The position numbers and the translations under genes are program-made. A stretch of 64,000 nucleotides of DNA from Macrolepiota albuminosa (lineage: Eukaryota > Basidiomycota > Agaricomycetes > Agaricales > Agaricaceae): positions 211,791-275,790 of the forward strand of contig JAMWFC010000073.1 in the NCBI GenBank assembly GCA_027475525.1, given 5' to 3'. Below the pieces are notes generated by a model, which was not told the origin of the DNA, did no database searches, and worked only from the letters and a program-made list of their open reading frames with translations. Positions 47,033 to 57,269 of this stretch are shown here, in pieces (position 1 is the first letter of the stretch; the number at the start of each line of letters is the position of its first letter).

Positions 47033-47750
47033 TTAGATTGGAGCTGGTGTGGATTTCATCAATGAGGTTCTGGAGCTTGTTCTGGAGCGCTGGGTCTACC
47101 TGTAGGGTCCTTTTGGTGTTGTCAGAGAGGGTTCCCTTTTTGAACTGATTGTGGACATGGAGGAGACAATTGGCCCGCTCCTCTGGAGTGCCTCAGAGGT
47201 TGTGGCTGCCAAGAGGAACTAGGAGGGCATGCGTGCATTGGGCAAACTCCTCAGGAAAGGTGTGGAGTGCATGTAGTACTTTGTCTTGCTGTCAGAGGTA
47301 GTCCTCCATTTGTTGTTCCAAGGGAGAATGGAGGTCAGGCCAGCAGTGCTGCCATGGGGCATGGTCAATTCTGGTGGGAGGTTCGGGGGTCTTGGTGGTT
47401 GAGGGAGGTAGTTGGGGCTGGGCAGGCTGAGGCCAGGGTGTGAATGGCCCTCTGCTGGCAGGAGGCAGGGTGGCTCTCCACAGGGTTTTGGGGAGTCCTC
47501 CAGGTACCATCCCATAGGAGCCAGAGTTGACAGGGAGGTTGGTGTACATTTGCCAGTCCAGGGGGTGCAGGAGCTGGCTGGCAGAGGGGCTGTAGGCTCT
47601 ATTGGGGTCAAGGGCCCAGAAGTAGGGTGCCAGATAGAATTTGGGTGCTGTGGTTGTACTGTTCTGGCAATGGGCAGCTGTAGACATCAGTCTGGTAGCC
47701 CACAGGGTAGTAGATGGGGGTGTATGTAGACATTGAAAATGGGGTAAGGG
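47033..47750 (-). pseudogene. E5 gag, N-terminal part
   Basis: Minus frames 47687-47292 and 47611-47219 overlap. The first is Pro-rich with MSTAAHCQNSTTT start, then a Gln/Leu-rich region continues as KTLQVDPALQNKLQNLIDEI in the next piece. It lies between the 5' LTR of E5 and the E6 insertion and continues, in minus sense, at 38192. Confidence 0.6.
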
Positions 47751-47765
47751 GGAGTCTTGATATTA

Positions 47766-48512
47766 TGTCAGGTTCTGCTGACAATGAGGGCCTCTGGAGG
47801 CAAGTGGGTCCTTACTAGGTGGACTCAAAGTCTACAGAGAGTCTCTGGGCAATGGAGGGCGAGTTCTAGAGTTTTGGGTGAGGTGTGAGGGTGCTCTGGA
47901 GTGTACATGGGGCACCAGTGTTTGTGGGTATGGTGGAGCAGAATCCTGGGCTAAGTCTGAAATACAGAGAAGGGGCAGTGGAGCCAGTTAGGGTGAAGAG
48001 ACAACAGGGAGTGATTGGAGAAAGAGACTAAGACTGGGAGACTGAGACTAAGACCAGGAAACGGAGAGAAGATCAAAGTGAGACTTAGTGGACTGGAAGA
48101 CTTGAGAGAGTAAGAAAATAGATTGAGCAAACGATACGAGATACATAGACAAGAGAGTATAGAGGCAGAAGTTATAGCAATATGAAGACTATTGTAACGA
48201 ATTACTGGCTACCAGCTATATACTTACAGCAGCTAAGGTCCAGGGCATCTGGGTGAGCTCCAGGGCTAGGCTCCATGTAGTCAGTCCTGTGTGTTGTATT
48301 GTCTGGGTGCAAGTTCTGTGTGGCATATTGTCCAGATATGGATGTGGCACTGGAAGGATTGGTCAGGGCCTGTTGGTTGGCATAGGGCTGAATGCCAGGG
48401 TGATCAGTGGGGCCCAGAGCTTGTAGATGGGCACTGGGGCTGGTCACTTGATTGGATGGCAAGGGCAAAGTGTCAGGGCTTGCATGGTATGCCAGGGTAA
48501 CAGGTCATGACA
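47766..48512 (-). repeat. E5 5' LTR (747 bp)
   Basis: TGTCAGGTTCTG to GGTCATGACA. Matches 29308-30495 apart from the extra block there. Short frames that recur in both LTR copies are not separate genes. Confidence 0.9.
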
Positions 48513-48832
48513 GTGCTCAGGAAGATTTGGTAGCCAAGGCTGCCCTGGCTTTGCATGCTCGAGAGTGAACTGGAGTAAAGTCAGTCTGCACTGATGAGTG
48601 ATCCTTAGAGGATAGTCTTCTCACCTTCTGGGGGTGCATTTATGTTCTCAACCTGCCAGACCTCCAAAGGCAGATTGTAGAGCAGCACCACAACTCTTGG
48701 ATTACAGGTCACCCTGGCAGATGGAAGACACTGGAGCTGGTCTCTTGGAATTACTGGTGGCCTCAAATGTCATGGTATATTAGCTTCTACACCTCCACCT
48801 GTGACCTTTGCCTTTGGACTAAGTCTTGTCAT
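48513..48832 (+). pseudogene. E4 integrase zinc region, right of E5
   Basis: Resumes the E4 frame after the GTGCT duplication: QEDLVAKAALALHARE, then NLPDLQRQIVEQHHNS, GHPGRWKTLELVSWNYWWPQ and TCDLCLWTK. This is the HHCC domain of a gypsy integrase. It is cut by the L3 LTR at 48833. The catalytic core is not in the window. Confidence 0.88.
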
Positions 48833-49183
48833 TGTAAGGGCAACCTCTAGAGGCTGTGGCTCAGTCACACAGCTCACAGAGGGAGATCCAAAGTGTGTTA
48901 GAGTATGTACTGACAATATCATAATAACTACTCACCTGGCAGAGGGAGATCCAAAGAGAACAAGTATAGGGATTCCCTATGCCAGGTTGGACACTTCTGG
49001 GGCTTCTGAAGCATGGGAAACAACTGTACAGTACAACAAAACCTTAAAAACTCGAAAATTGACTAACCAAACAACTGTGCAAACATGGCAGGAAAACTCC
49101 GGACTTTAGAAGTCAGAAAGGCAAACTCTGGCTTATATAAGCAGTCTGGAAGCGGTGCTGAAGGGCCCACACTTGTCTGAATG
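48833..49183 (+). repeat. Truncated LTR, family L3
   Basis: Begins TGTAAGGGC after GTCAT and follows the other L3 copies to CACTTGTCTGAATG, then stops about 160 bp early where the tandem repeat begins. Confidence 0.88.
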
Positions 49184-49703
49184 CACTGGATGCAGGGGAC
49201 GATGTTTTTTAGCAAAACAATGTAAAAATATGGTAAAAATAATCCAAATAGTTTAAAATTTTTATTTAAATATTTCTGTCAAAAACATCGAAAAAAATAT
49301 TGTACTTGAACTTAAAATAGTATTTCAATAGTATTTGTAATAGAATTTGAATAGAAATAAAGAAAAAAAATATAATATTTATCAATTATTCTAAACAATG
49401 TCTTTATAATATTTTGGGCCAGAAAGTTGAAAGAATATTTTAGCACTCGATGCAGAGAACACTGTTTTTTAGCAAAAGAATGTAAAAATATGGTAAAAAT
49501 AATCCAAATAGTTTTAAAATTTCATTTGAATGTTTCTGTCAAAAACATCGAAAAAAATATTGTAATTGAACTTAAAATGGTATTTCACTGGTATTTGTAA
49601 TAGAATTTGAATAGAAATAAAGAAAAAAATTATAATATTTATCAATTATTCTAAACAATGTCTTTATGATATTTTGGGCAGGGAAGTTGAAAGAATATTT
49701 TAA
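49184..49703. repeat. Two-unit tandem repeat, 260-bp period
   Basis: Units 49184-49443 and 49444-49703 both start CACT(G/C)GATGCAG and end GAATATTTTA, and are highly similar with scattered substitutions and one or two 1-nt indels. Strongly AT-rich. The repeat replaces the 3' end of the L3 LTR, so it inserted into it or arose at the break. Confidence 0.85.
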
Positions 49704-50160
49704 TGTCAGGAAGAATACTTCCATAAGGAAAAAAGAAAAAGTATTGAATCAGATCTATAGATATTTCTTGAATATCTTTTAAATTACTTTTTAATATGCT
49801 TTTTCATTGTCATTGTCAAAAACAATGTAATAATAATCAGGGCCAATGGTTTGATTGTTTTTGGTGTCATTTCACAATATTCTGCCATGTAACAATCAAA
49901 AAGTATTGTGACTAATCTGTCACAATTTTCTTTGAATATTTTAATGCAAAGAATTTAGAAAGAAATTAGATGTGATGATACAATACTTTGTCCTAAAACA
50001 TGCAAAAAGAAATCAAATAATATTCAGACCTCGTTTTGGAGCATGTCATAGGCCCACATCACACCATGCTTACTAATACGTCAATTTCTACCTTGATTTT
50101 ATTGCTGATATATTACCCCAACTACACGAGTGCTATACTCACCTTCGTGGTTTAGAATTT
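49704..50160. other. AT-rich intergenic border
   Basis: No ORF, LTR or inverted repeat recognised. Marks the change from the repeat block to sequence with more CpG and with genes. Confidence 0.5.
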
Positions 50161-50193
50161 GGGCCTTGGATTATTGCGACCTTTGAGAAAGTT

Positions 50194-50669
50194 ATGGAAC
50201 AGCAATCAACGAATGGTGTTGACACAGACCGCTCGCCTCCCGCATCTCCTTGCCAACAGCCCTCAGTATACCCCTCAGATGCCAGCAACAAACCTCCGAT
50301 ACCCCTCCGATACCACCTCGACATGCAAAATCGGATACACAATCTCTTAGACCGCAAACACAAAACCCGGATAACATATTGGACACAAACTTTCGAACTA
50401 TCAGCCCTTTTTCGGAAGATGATATTGGCGAAATCACGCCAACTGCACCTCCTACACATCCCTCTAGAAGAAAAACTCTACCGCCCTCCAGTGAATCCAG
50501 CCTGGCGAGTAGCGAAAGCGACCTCAATCTCTCTTCTAAATCTACTCGCACATCATCCCGCTTCCGCACCGACGCCTCTTTCACATCTTCTTCAAGCACC
50601 TCCCCTGTCCAAGCTCGAACTCCTCTCCCCGTCTCCCTGCCCGGCCAAGTGTCGCCATTCCTGCTCTAA
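50194..50669 (+). pseudogene. Ser/Pro-rich N-terminal gene fragment, frameshifted
   Basis: ATG at 50194 opens MEQQSTNGVDTDRSPPASP, then at 50293-50314 an exact 11-bp tandem duplication (CCTCCGATACC twice) shifts the frame. With one copy the Ser/Thr-rich frame (SSESSLASSESDLNLSSKS) would run on to the stop at 50667. The low-complexity character fits the disordered N-terminus of a larger fungal protein. It might be the start of the 5-phosphatase seen at 53.4 kb (speculative). Confidence 0.45.
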
Positions 50670-50874
50670 CGGTTCACCCTGTGATTGATTCTATCGGATA
50701 AGCCGAGGATGGACACTGTATTTTTTCAGACTTTTCCCCATTAAGGCAAACCACCCTTGAAGGTAAGCATAAACAATTCTTGATGTGCTGCGCGCCTGAC
50801 TAGTAAGTATACTAACAGCGAGCCTGCTCTCTTCTTCAAGTCTCCACTCAGCTTGCTGAAGAAAGCGGTTCATC

Positions 50875-52117
50875 ATGCCCAATAATTATCCTTTCTTTCC
50901 CAATGAGTTACAGTTCAGTTTTGACCGAATGTTTGTGATCAGGCTCGGAGGTCAGTACTCTGCACAATTCACCGTACGCTCTTCATGACGATGTGTCTCT
51001 ATTGACATTGCATATGTTCAGGAGTTTCGGCCTCGAGTAAGAGTGCAAGTCCTCCCTCTGGTAAAGCGTATGTGCCTGACCATTCCCCAGTGGCCGCCAG
51101 TTGCACGCATCCCTTGGATTTGATCAAAGTGTAAGCATTTCTACGAGACTTACCTCGAGAGTAGCCTTATACTCTTTCATAAGCCGAATGCAGACATTAG
51201 AATCTGGGTCCAGGCGACCTTCAATGAGATCTGTCCTACACGCGTCGATCGCACAATCGGGTATTCGAAACTTATACGCAGGTCTTACTGCATCTTTGAT
51301 GCGTCAGATGTCATATTCTTTGGTTCGTTTGGGAACGTACGAGGAACTCAAAACGCGTCTCTCCAAAGACAGTACACCCTCGACGACGCGCTTGATTCTG
51401 GCGGCAAGTCTTGCTGGTGGTCTCGGTGGAATTGCTGGTAACCCTGCAGGCATGTATGAAATTTTATGTATTGCTTGATTTCTTATGAAGGCCTCCATCT
51501 TCGATAGATATCATACTGATTAGGATGACGAGTGATTCGATACGTCCACCGGAAAAAAAATTTAGATACAGGAATGCTGTTGCAGGTTTGATCAGTCTCA
51601 TCAAGGAGGATGGTGTGAGAGGGTTAGCAACAGGTTTAGGTCCCAATACTGTATGCTTGCTCAGTTCCCGCCCTGTAACCATGCCCTCATCTCACTTTGA
51701 TGCTAGACAAGGGCTGTCTTGATGAATGTACGTTTCATTGCGCTGACCTTCGTATCTAAGGCATCTCAAGTGGTATCGTGAGTTATGTCAATCATACCAG
51801 CATCGAGCAAACGTGAAAACTAATTGTTAGATACGATTTTGCCAAATCAACCTTGCTCCGTTATCCGATCCCTCTCGCATGTAGCTCATCTGCTCAGTCG
51901 GGAAACACAAGTATCTCTTATGTTCTTGTACAGTCTTTACGTCAAGAAGGCCCTAGGTTCCTTCTGGAAGGCTGGACTCCCGCTTTTACGCGTCTTGGAC
52001 CTAACACTACTCTCATGTTTGTTTTCTTCGAGGTATATATTCAATTTCTACGCCGACGACTGCCATGCTGATTTTAAGCAGCAACTGAAGAAAAGTTGGA
52101 ACAATATATTCTCATAG
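50875..52117 (+). CDS. DIC1: Mitochondrial dicarboxylate carrier-like, lacking one helix
   Basis: SLC25-family carrier of the inner mitochondrial membrane, closest in pattern to fungal DIC1, which exchanges dicarboxylates for phosphate. Nine exons: 50875-50950, 51022-51036, 51091-51130, 51184-51449, 51508-51650, 51707-51727, 51761-51777, 51831-52032, 52082-52117. The first repeat has CTHPLDLIKVRMQ, the second NPADIILIRM, both PxDxxxxR signatures. Helices 4 and 6 regions are seen (RAVLMNASQVVSYDF, FTRLGPNTTLMFVFFEQLKK). Between LLRYPIPL and SGNTSIS about 40 residues are missing, which in relatives hold helix 5 and the third signature. An extra 15 residues sit near the start (maybe an unspliced intron). 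The intron at 51450-51507 is GC-AG. Probably non-functional or strongly altered. Confidence 0.8.
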
Positions 52118-52155
52118 AAGGACCTTATGAACCCAGTCATATGAATCACTTTAGA

Positions 52156-53242
52156 TCATGGAGGATTCCCCACGCCGTTCCTTTTGATTATTCCAGGAGC
52201 TTCTAATGTCGAAGCTACATCTGTCGAATGAGTCTTCGAGGAGGAAGTAAATGAGTATATAGCGGACCAGTGAGCACGCTAGTCTGAGATACAACATCAT
52301 AGTAATCTTTATCAAGCTTAGAAATCTTGAAGTTCTGGTTATTATCAGAAGCGTAAAGGAGATAGTGGTCTGAACCGCTTCAGATCAATCACATCTCTTT
52401 GAGCCCTAGCCTGTCAGAATGGATGAAGATGCATACCGTCATCTAAATGTAACGCCGTTTAGGTCCAAAGAACCTGAAGAGGTAGTCACAAGAATTACCA
52501 TCTTGGTAAAGACCCATATCCCGAGAATCCGCGCCCAGGGGCTTAAAACTTCCCCGATAACTATACGGCCCACATGGAGTTTTGGCTGTCGCCACTCCTA
52601 CCTGAGCTAAGCCGTAGCTAAATAGCGGTCAACATAGGTAAAGCCTCTCGACATCTAGAGAACGAACTTAGAGCTGTCGGAATGAAACCACATCACGTAT
52701 TCCGAGTTCTTTGAAAAAGAGTCTTAGCAGGAATGCATGTTCATGGTCAAATATGGTTTACAGCTTTGTTATAAACGACTGTCAAACTACAAGTCACAAA
52801 TCATGCTCTTTTGACGTGACCTTTACGCACCTTTTGGACGCTCGACTATGTTGGAGGTGGATATGTTTGTTCCGGGAATCGGTACCAATGCATCGTTCTG
52901 GCGTGTCCAGGTCGTGAGGTCTCTTGACTGTAAATCATGCATTAAAACAAGAAAGAAGATACAAGGAGCGGCACTAAATAACCGTGTAACATGAAACGGC
53001 ATGAAAAAGGGCGCTATTAAGGGATTTGTCTTCGCCATACCAGTAGTACGTAGAGTCGACCTATGACACATTATGTTTCGGGAGAATCCAAAAGAATCAA
53101 ACGGTGAGACCTTCAAAAATCCTCCGCCATGTGCCTGTATGATGTTACCAGTCGTGTCTGTCCAGGCTGCACCGGGGACAATGACTGCGCCTTCAGAGAC
53201 GAGAGCTGCGACAAGGGCAAGAAAAAAACAGATTAAGGACAT
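52156..53242 (-). pseudogene. GH43 galactan 1,3-beta-galactosidase, 3'-truncated
   Basis: Secreted exo-galactanase type. A signal peptide (MSLICFFLALVAALVSEG) is followed by GAAWTDTTGNIIQAHGGG, STYYWYGEDKS, LTTWTRQNDAL, SNIVERPK, YVMWFHSDSS, VGVATAKTPCGPYSYRGSF, GADSRDMGL, LLYASDNNQNFKISKLD and LEAPGIIKRNG, the block with the predicted general acid Glu. Nine exons on the minus strand (53242-53111, 53060-52983, 52927-52831, 52778-52762, 52708-52668, 52617-52499, 52442-52437, 52369-52268, 52220-52156), all introns GT-AG. After RNG the frame reads VGNPP and stops, where relatives continue YYL. The rest of the propeller and any CBM are lost. Ends 38 bp from the carrier gene, tail to tail. Confidence 0.88.
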
Positions 53243-53489
53243 TGTGCCGGAACGGTCAAAACACTTTGTACTTAAGCGATAGCATGAAAAATCGATGGTT
53301 CATGTGGCCTGAAAGGAGCGAGATACTTCCGCGATTAAGCAGCATGGGGAAAATCCCGGTCCCAGAAGAGATCACATTACGTATATAATTGCATACAATT
53401 TGTAAGATAGAAGTTTGTATCAATACGCCGATGCGGACCGAAGATTCAAATCATACAACTAGCGACCACCAGAGAAACGAAGATTGGCA

Positions 53490-54093
53490 GCCCGAGGTAG
53501 ACAGAAGTCCTCAACTCGGTCGCGTGGTTGGACTCAGACACAATACGAATTCCTGGGTTGCGCATCCGGCGCTGCCTGCGTCGAAGATTGCAGTGGACCA
53601 TTATGGGATTGATAAGATTGGGAGGTTGTGTGTTGTCAGTGTTGGGAGGGACGAGCAGTTGAGGCTTTGGGATGGACTGCTTGGGCTCGATTGGGTCGGT
53701 GAGTACGTGTGTTTTTGTTTGATTATCTATCTGACGACTTTCAGACGAGGAACTTTTAAAGTACGACCACACATTTGCCAAAACTCGACCTCTCAAGGTC
53801 CTTGTTGTTTCGTGGAACTTGGGCACAGCGCGTCCTGAATCTCTTGCCACAGGTGACCCTGTCAATGTCAACTTCCTTTGCGATGCCCTGCGGAGCGTTG
53901 ACTCGCCCGACATCATCTTCTTCGGGTTCCAGGAAGTCATCGACCTTGAGAGCCGGAAGCTCGCGGCACGGAACCTTCTTGCGTCTAACTCAAGGAACGA
54001 GGACGGACTGTCTGACCGGGTTTCGTCGGCGTAGAGGCGGTGGAACGATCGACTGGCTATGGCGGTTCGACAAGCAATACCGAACGTGGCGTA
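53490..54093 (+). pseudogene. Inositol polyphosphate 5-phosphatase fragment
   Basis: Part of a protein with WD-like N-terminal repeats and an IPPc phosphatase domain. Exon 1 (to 53698) has RLCVVSVGRDEQLRLWDGLL. Intron 53699-53744 is GT-AG. Exon 2 has KVLVVSWNLGTARPESL, NFLCDALRSVDSPDIIFFGF and FQEVIDLESRK, the first catalytic blocks of the family (WNxxG, FQE). A TAG at 54032 stands where relatives have Tyr, followed in frame by RRWNDRLAMAVRQAIP. The gene then departs from the family, so the catalytic His and Asp motifs are absent. Start upstream of 53490 is uncertain. No longer functional. Confidence 0.78.
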
Positions 54094-54345
54094 TTCGCCT
54101 GGCCTCTTGCAAGCGGCGATACGCCTTGGAATCTCTTTTCGTCCTACGTAACATCACATTGTACGAACCGAATGCCCTGGAGGAATGGGCTACTGGAATA
54201 TCGGGTTTCCTGACACGCAGGAGACGGAGGAGATTAATGAGATGGCGAGGGAGATGCATCGGTGGAAGAGGGAGGAGGTCGAGAATGAGGCCGATGCGGG
54301 GAGCAGTAGGGGTGTAGAGTATATACCTTACATTTGGTAAGATTG
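54094..54345 (+). pseudogene. Unidentified C-terminal fragment fused in frame
   Basis: Continues in the same frame as the phosphatase fragment (LLQAAIRLGISFRPT, stop TAA, then GGMGYWNIGFPDTQETEEI, EMHRWKREEVENEAD and GVEYIPYIW, stop at about 54340). The end is charged and helical and looks like the true C-terminus of another gene. I do not recognise it. Confidence 0.4.
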
Positions 54346-54365
54346 TACATAGAACAAGTTGTCAA

Positions 54366-55085
54366 TTAATCCAGAACAGTGGAATTCAGGAAATCCATAC
54401 GAGTTCGATTTATTGTCGGGCGAGCCCGTGTACATATTGTAACGATCATAATTATCCAAAGAGGGTATTGATAAGGATGGCAAAGAACAAAGCACCGTAG
54501 GCTATATAGGTTAAAATCGTCGGAACAAATATAGTCACTCCGAATGGGCTTCCATAGTATTCCTTGATTTTCAGAATTAACATTAATGATCATAATAGCA
54601 GGCGGAAAGCTCACGGAAAATTGCGAACGATTCATTCCAGACAGGTGGAGGGTCAAGATAAGTACACAAACCGCACAGGAAAAGGATAAGAGTAGCAAAA
54701 ACTTTGCAATGGTCACTTGAGGAATTGCCATTGCCCCAATATATAATCTGTGGATCATTGAAACTTGTGAAAGGGTAGTAGCAATAGTACCAACCCTATT
54801 GTGGTTACAGACTGGTAGAAGTTCAAAAAGAGAGATAGGTTATGAGGTAGATTGCTCACCAAACCCAGCAGTTGGCTGAATCTTTCCTTCCAATTCAAGT
54901 AGATCTTGTGCCTGGATTCCTCTGTCTCTCCTTGCTCTAAATCTGGCCAAGTCCTGAAAAAGGGCCCAAGCAAGGTGGCAATTGGTGAGAACATGTACAT
55001 GGTGTAAGAATGAAAGATATACAAGTGCCAGCAAACAGGTGCCATGTGTGTTCTCGCGCGCTGCCACATCTGCTACACCAAACAT
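54366..55085 (-). other. Possible gene remnant with membrane-like frames
   Basis: Minus frames at 54758-54366 and 55069-54755 contain hydrophobic stretches (FLLLLSFSCAVCVLILTLHL; TTIGLVLLLLPFH), and 55085-54840 has QAQDLLELEGKIQ. Splice sites could join them, but no consistent model was found. May belong to the neighbouring coiled-coil gene. Confidence 0.3.
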
Positions 55086-55189
55086 TCAGCAATCACATAC
55101 TCATTCTAGATCCATATTTCTTCTGTGTCGACGCAACGAGCACGGACCTACCCCTGAGGGAAGAATCCGCCGCTCGAAAATTCCTGGAC

Positions 55190-55769
55190 TCAGGAAATAC
55201 GATACATTTCTTTCCGCAACCCCACGGCCGAAATTGTCAGCACTTTCCGCTCTTTCTGCTGCCGCTTTGAGCTTGGAAAAAGGGCATCTAGAGCTTTTGT
55301 TAGGCCCTGAAGCTCAACGATTTTCTCCTAGATAGCCCTAGCCTTGGCGTCATTGACTTCCTGCAGGATGATGGTGGTGAGAGAAGAAAAGATGTATACG
55401 GTTAAACCTACCTTCAGTGCAGCATGGAAGGTCGTGTCTTTCTGTTCCAAAGTAGCTCGCACTCCGTAATTTTCTCGCTGTAGGGCTCTCAACACAATTT
55501 CCGCTTTCTTTTGCAATACTTCGGTCACCTCGTCTTTTGCTTCCTGCGAAGCAAAGTTCAGTATCTTGACCATAATCGATAAGCTAAGGAGTAGACGATA
55601 GATTTACCTTCAGAGCGGTCTCATATCTATCAAAGGACGATTCCCTTGCTTCCAACATGATGATTCGCGGTGTCGAAAACCTTATGACCATCTTCACGTG
55701 ACTTTGCTTTGTAAGTATCGGGCGTTCTCGACAAATAAATATCAATAAATTGAGTGTTGAGTTGACCAA
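55190..55769 (-). pseudogene. Coiled-coil protein, in-frame stop
   Basis: Three exons on the minus strand with GT-AG introns 55607-55544 and 55411-55351. Each first exon ends in ALK, giving YETALK, EAKDEVTEVLQKKAEIVLRA, then HAALK, EVNDAKARAI. A TAG at about 55328 follows, and the same frame continues EKIVELQGLTKALDALF for about 45 codons. The heptad-like Glu/Lys/Leu pattern predicts a coiled coil. Either the protein ends at the TAG or the gene was longer and is broken. No family name is offered. Confidence 0.5.
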
Positions 55770-56051
55770 GGAACGAGAGTCCTCGATGTTTACTAATACC
55801 AGAATCTCACGTGCGATTAATCGAAATTGATGGACTCCTGGAATTGGTAATAGAGGGAAGAAGATACTAATTAGGTGTCAAATTAAATCTCCCTGTTCCC
55901 ATTTACTCATTTTATCGTTACGGTAGTCATTTATATTATGTAGTTGGGTAGTTGTTTTCTCTCTTGTCCCAGTCGCCATAAATCAGACCTAGATACGCCT
56001 ACAGTACGTGACTTGGAGTCGACTACATGGAGTCTAAACGACATAAGCTAA

Positions 56052-57260
56052 CTAACGATCGTGGGAATCCAACTTCAGTTGTTCATCGCCTGCATTCACT
56101 AACCTCAAAGGCATCGCTCCTCTATCTTGCAGCCTCATAATGTATGCCCTGATGCTCCAGAGTTCAATAAGTATAGGATATCCATCTTTGCTCATCCCCT
56201 GTGCCATTACCCGTTCAATGATGAGGTCCATATCGCTGGTAATCTGTGTGAGGACTTGGATGGCGTTGAGGACATGACCACGTGCTACTGCTCGATGAGT
56301 GAGGATGTGATGCCAAAGATCTAACTGGATGTCATAGTCATTGAGTTCCTCTTGGTTGCCTCCTAGCTTTGTCCATAGTTTGGCCTTCACATTGTTCTGC
56401 GCGGCGCGCAGGGTCCCTTCCTCGTGCCCCAACTGTACTAGCAATGCAGAAAGGTGATCCTCCAGCTTCTTCAAGTTGCGCTGATTCGTTTCAACCTCGA
56501 TCAAATGACGGTGGATGGCGTGGGATAGGTCATCCATTGATGCATCAAACATGCGACTGATATCGACTTGAAAATCGTGGTTACTTGGGGAGCTCCAGAT
56601 CAGCAGGGTCTTGGGCGATGCTTCATTCACGCGAATAATGTAATCATTGGTTGCCATGGATCTGGACAACATTTCAAGGAAACGCATGGATTGGAATCAA
56701 CAAGCAATGATTTACCTCAATAGAGTGCCTGCGATCCTAGAGGATAAATGTTCAATATCTTGCAAACTGCTCCTTGCATCTTGACCGAAGTCGTGGCAAA
56801 TGGCGATGAGCATCTGCTTTGACGCAAAATTGCTGGAGTGGATTCTGCTCGCTATATCCGTTGTTATTGCTTCGGCCTTCTTGATTTCCAGCAAAGGACT
56901 AGAGCTAGAAAATCCGAGGACCGTGGCCTCAAATGCAAAGATTGGATGCTCTCCTTCGGCACGAGCCTTGGGAACTTCTGGTTGGTCCACCACCTTCGAG
57001 ACTAAGCTGATGAACCAATTCAACTTGAAAGTGATAGGAGAGTCCGCAGACAGCAGGAGCCACACGACTATTCCAATACCTGCGGTGAAGAGCAAGAATG
57101 CGCACAAACACGCGATCGGAAAGCGGAGCAATCCCATGGATGTGCAGAATGTGTCCCAACTATACCCTAGAATCCATTTCAAAAGAGAGTGTGAGTGCGG
57201 CTCTATGGCAGGTTTCGTCAGGGATTCTGTATTGTTATCGTTATTTTCACGGTTTGTCAT
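56052..57260 (-). CDS. Predicted membrane protein with coiled coil, unknown role
   Basis: ATG at 57260. Two exons, 57260-56716 and 56661-56052, joined by a 54-nt GT-AG intron in frame, give 384 residues. A polar N-terminus is followed by a hydrophobic segment (FPIACLCAFLLFTAGIGIVV, then WLLLSA) at about residues 45-72, then a soluble part with Glu/Lys-rich helices (LIEVETNQRNLKKLEDHL, about 250-270) and KLWTKLGGNQEEL. This layout resembles uncharacterised proteins common in agaric genomes (from memory, not searched). The frame is intact, so the gene is probably expressed. No function can be assigned. Confidence 0.75.
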
Positions 57261-57269
57261 CTTCTGGAA

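Larger units (their letters stand above)
29308..48512 (-). mobile_element. E5: nested LTR retrotransposon, 19.2 kb with insertions
   Basis: LTRs at 29308-30495 and 47766-48512 begin TGTCAGGTTC and end TGACA. An exact 5-bp duplication, GTGCT, flanks the whole unit (29303-29307, 48513-48517). E4's reading frame is continuous across it (GNWEGA then QEDLVAKAA). Minus-strand order is LTR, gag (interrupted by E6), protease, a second protease followed by RT, RNase H (interrupted by a solo LTR), integrase, then an antisense ORF, polypurine tract and LTR. Confidence 0.88.

Noticed and set aside
49184..49703. LTR pair of a tiny element
   Set aside because: The two 260-bp units are directly adjacent with no interior and no TG/CA ends. 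Tandem duplication is simpler.
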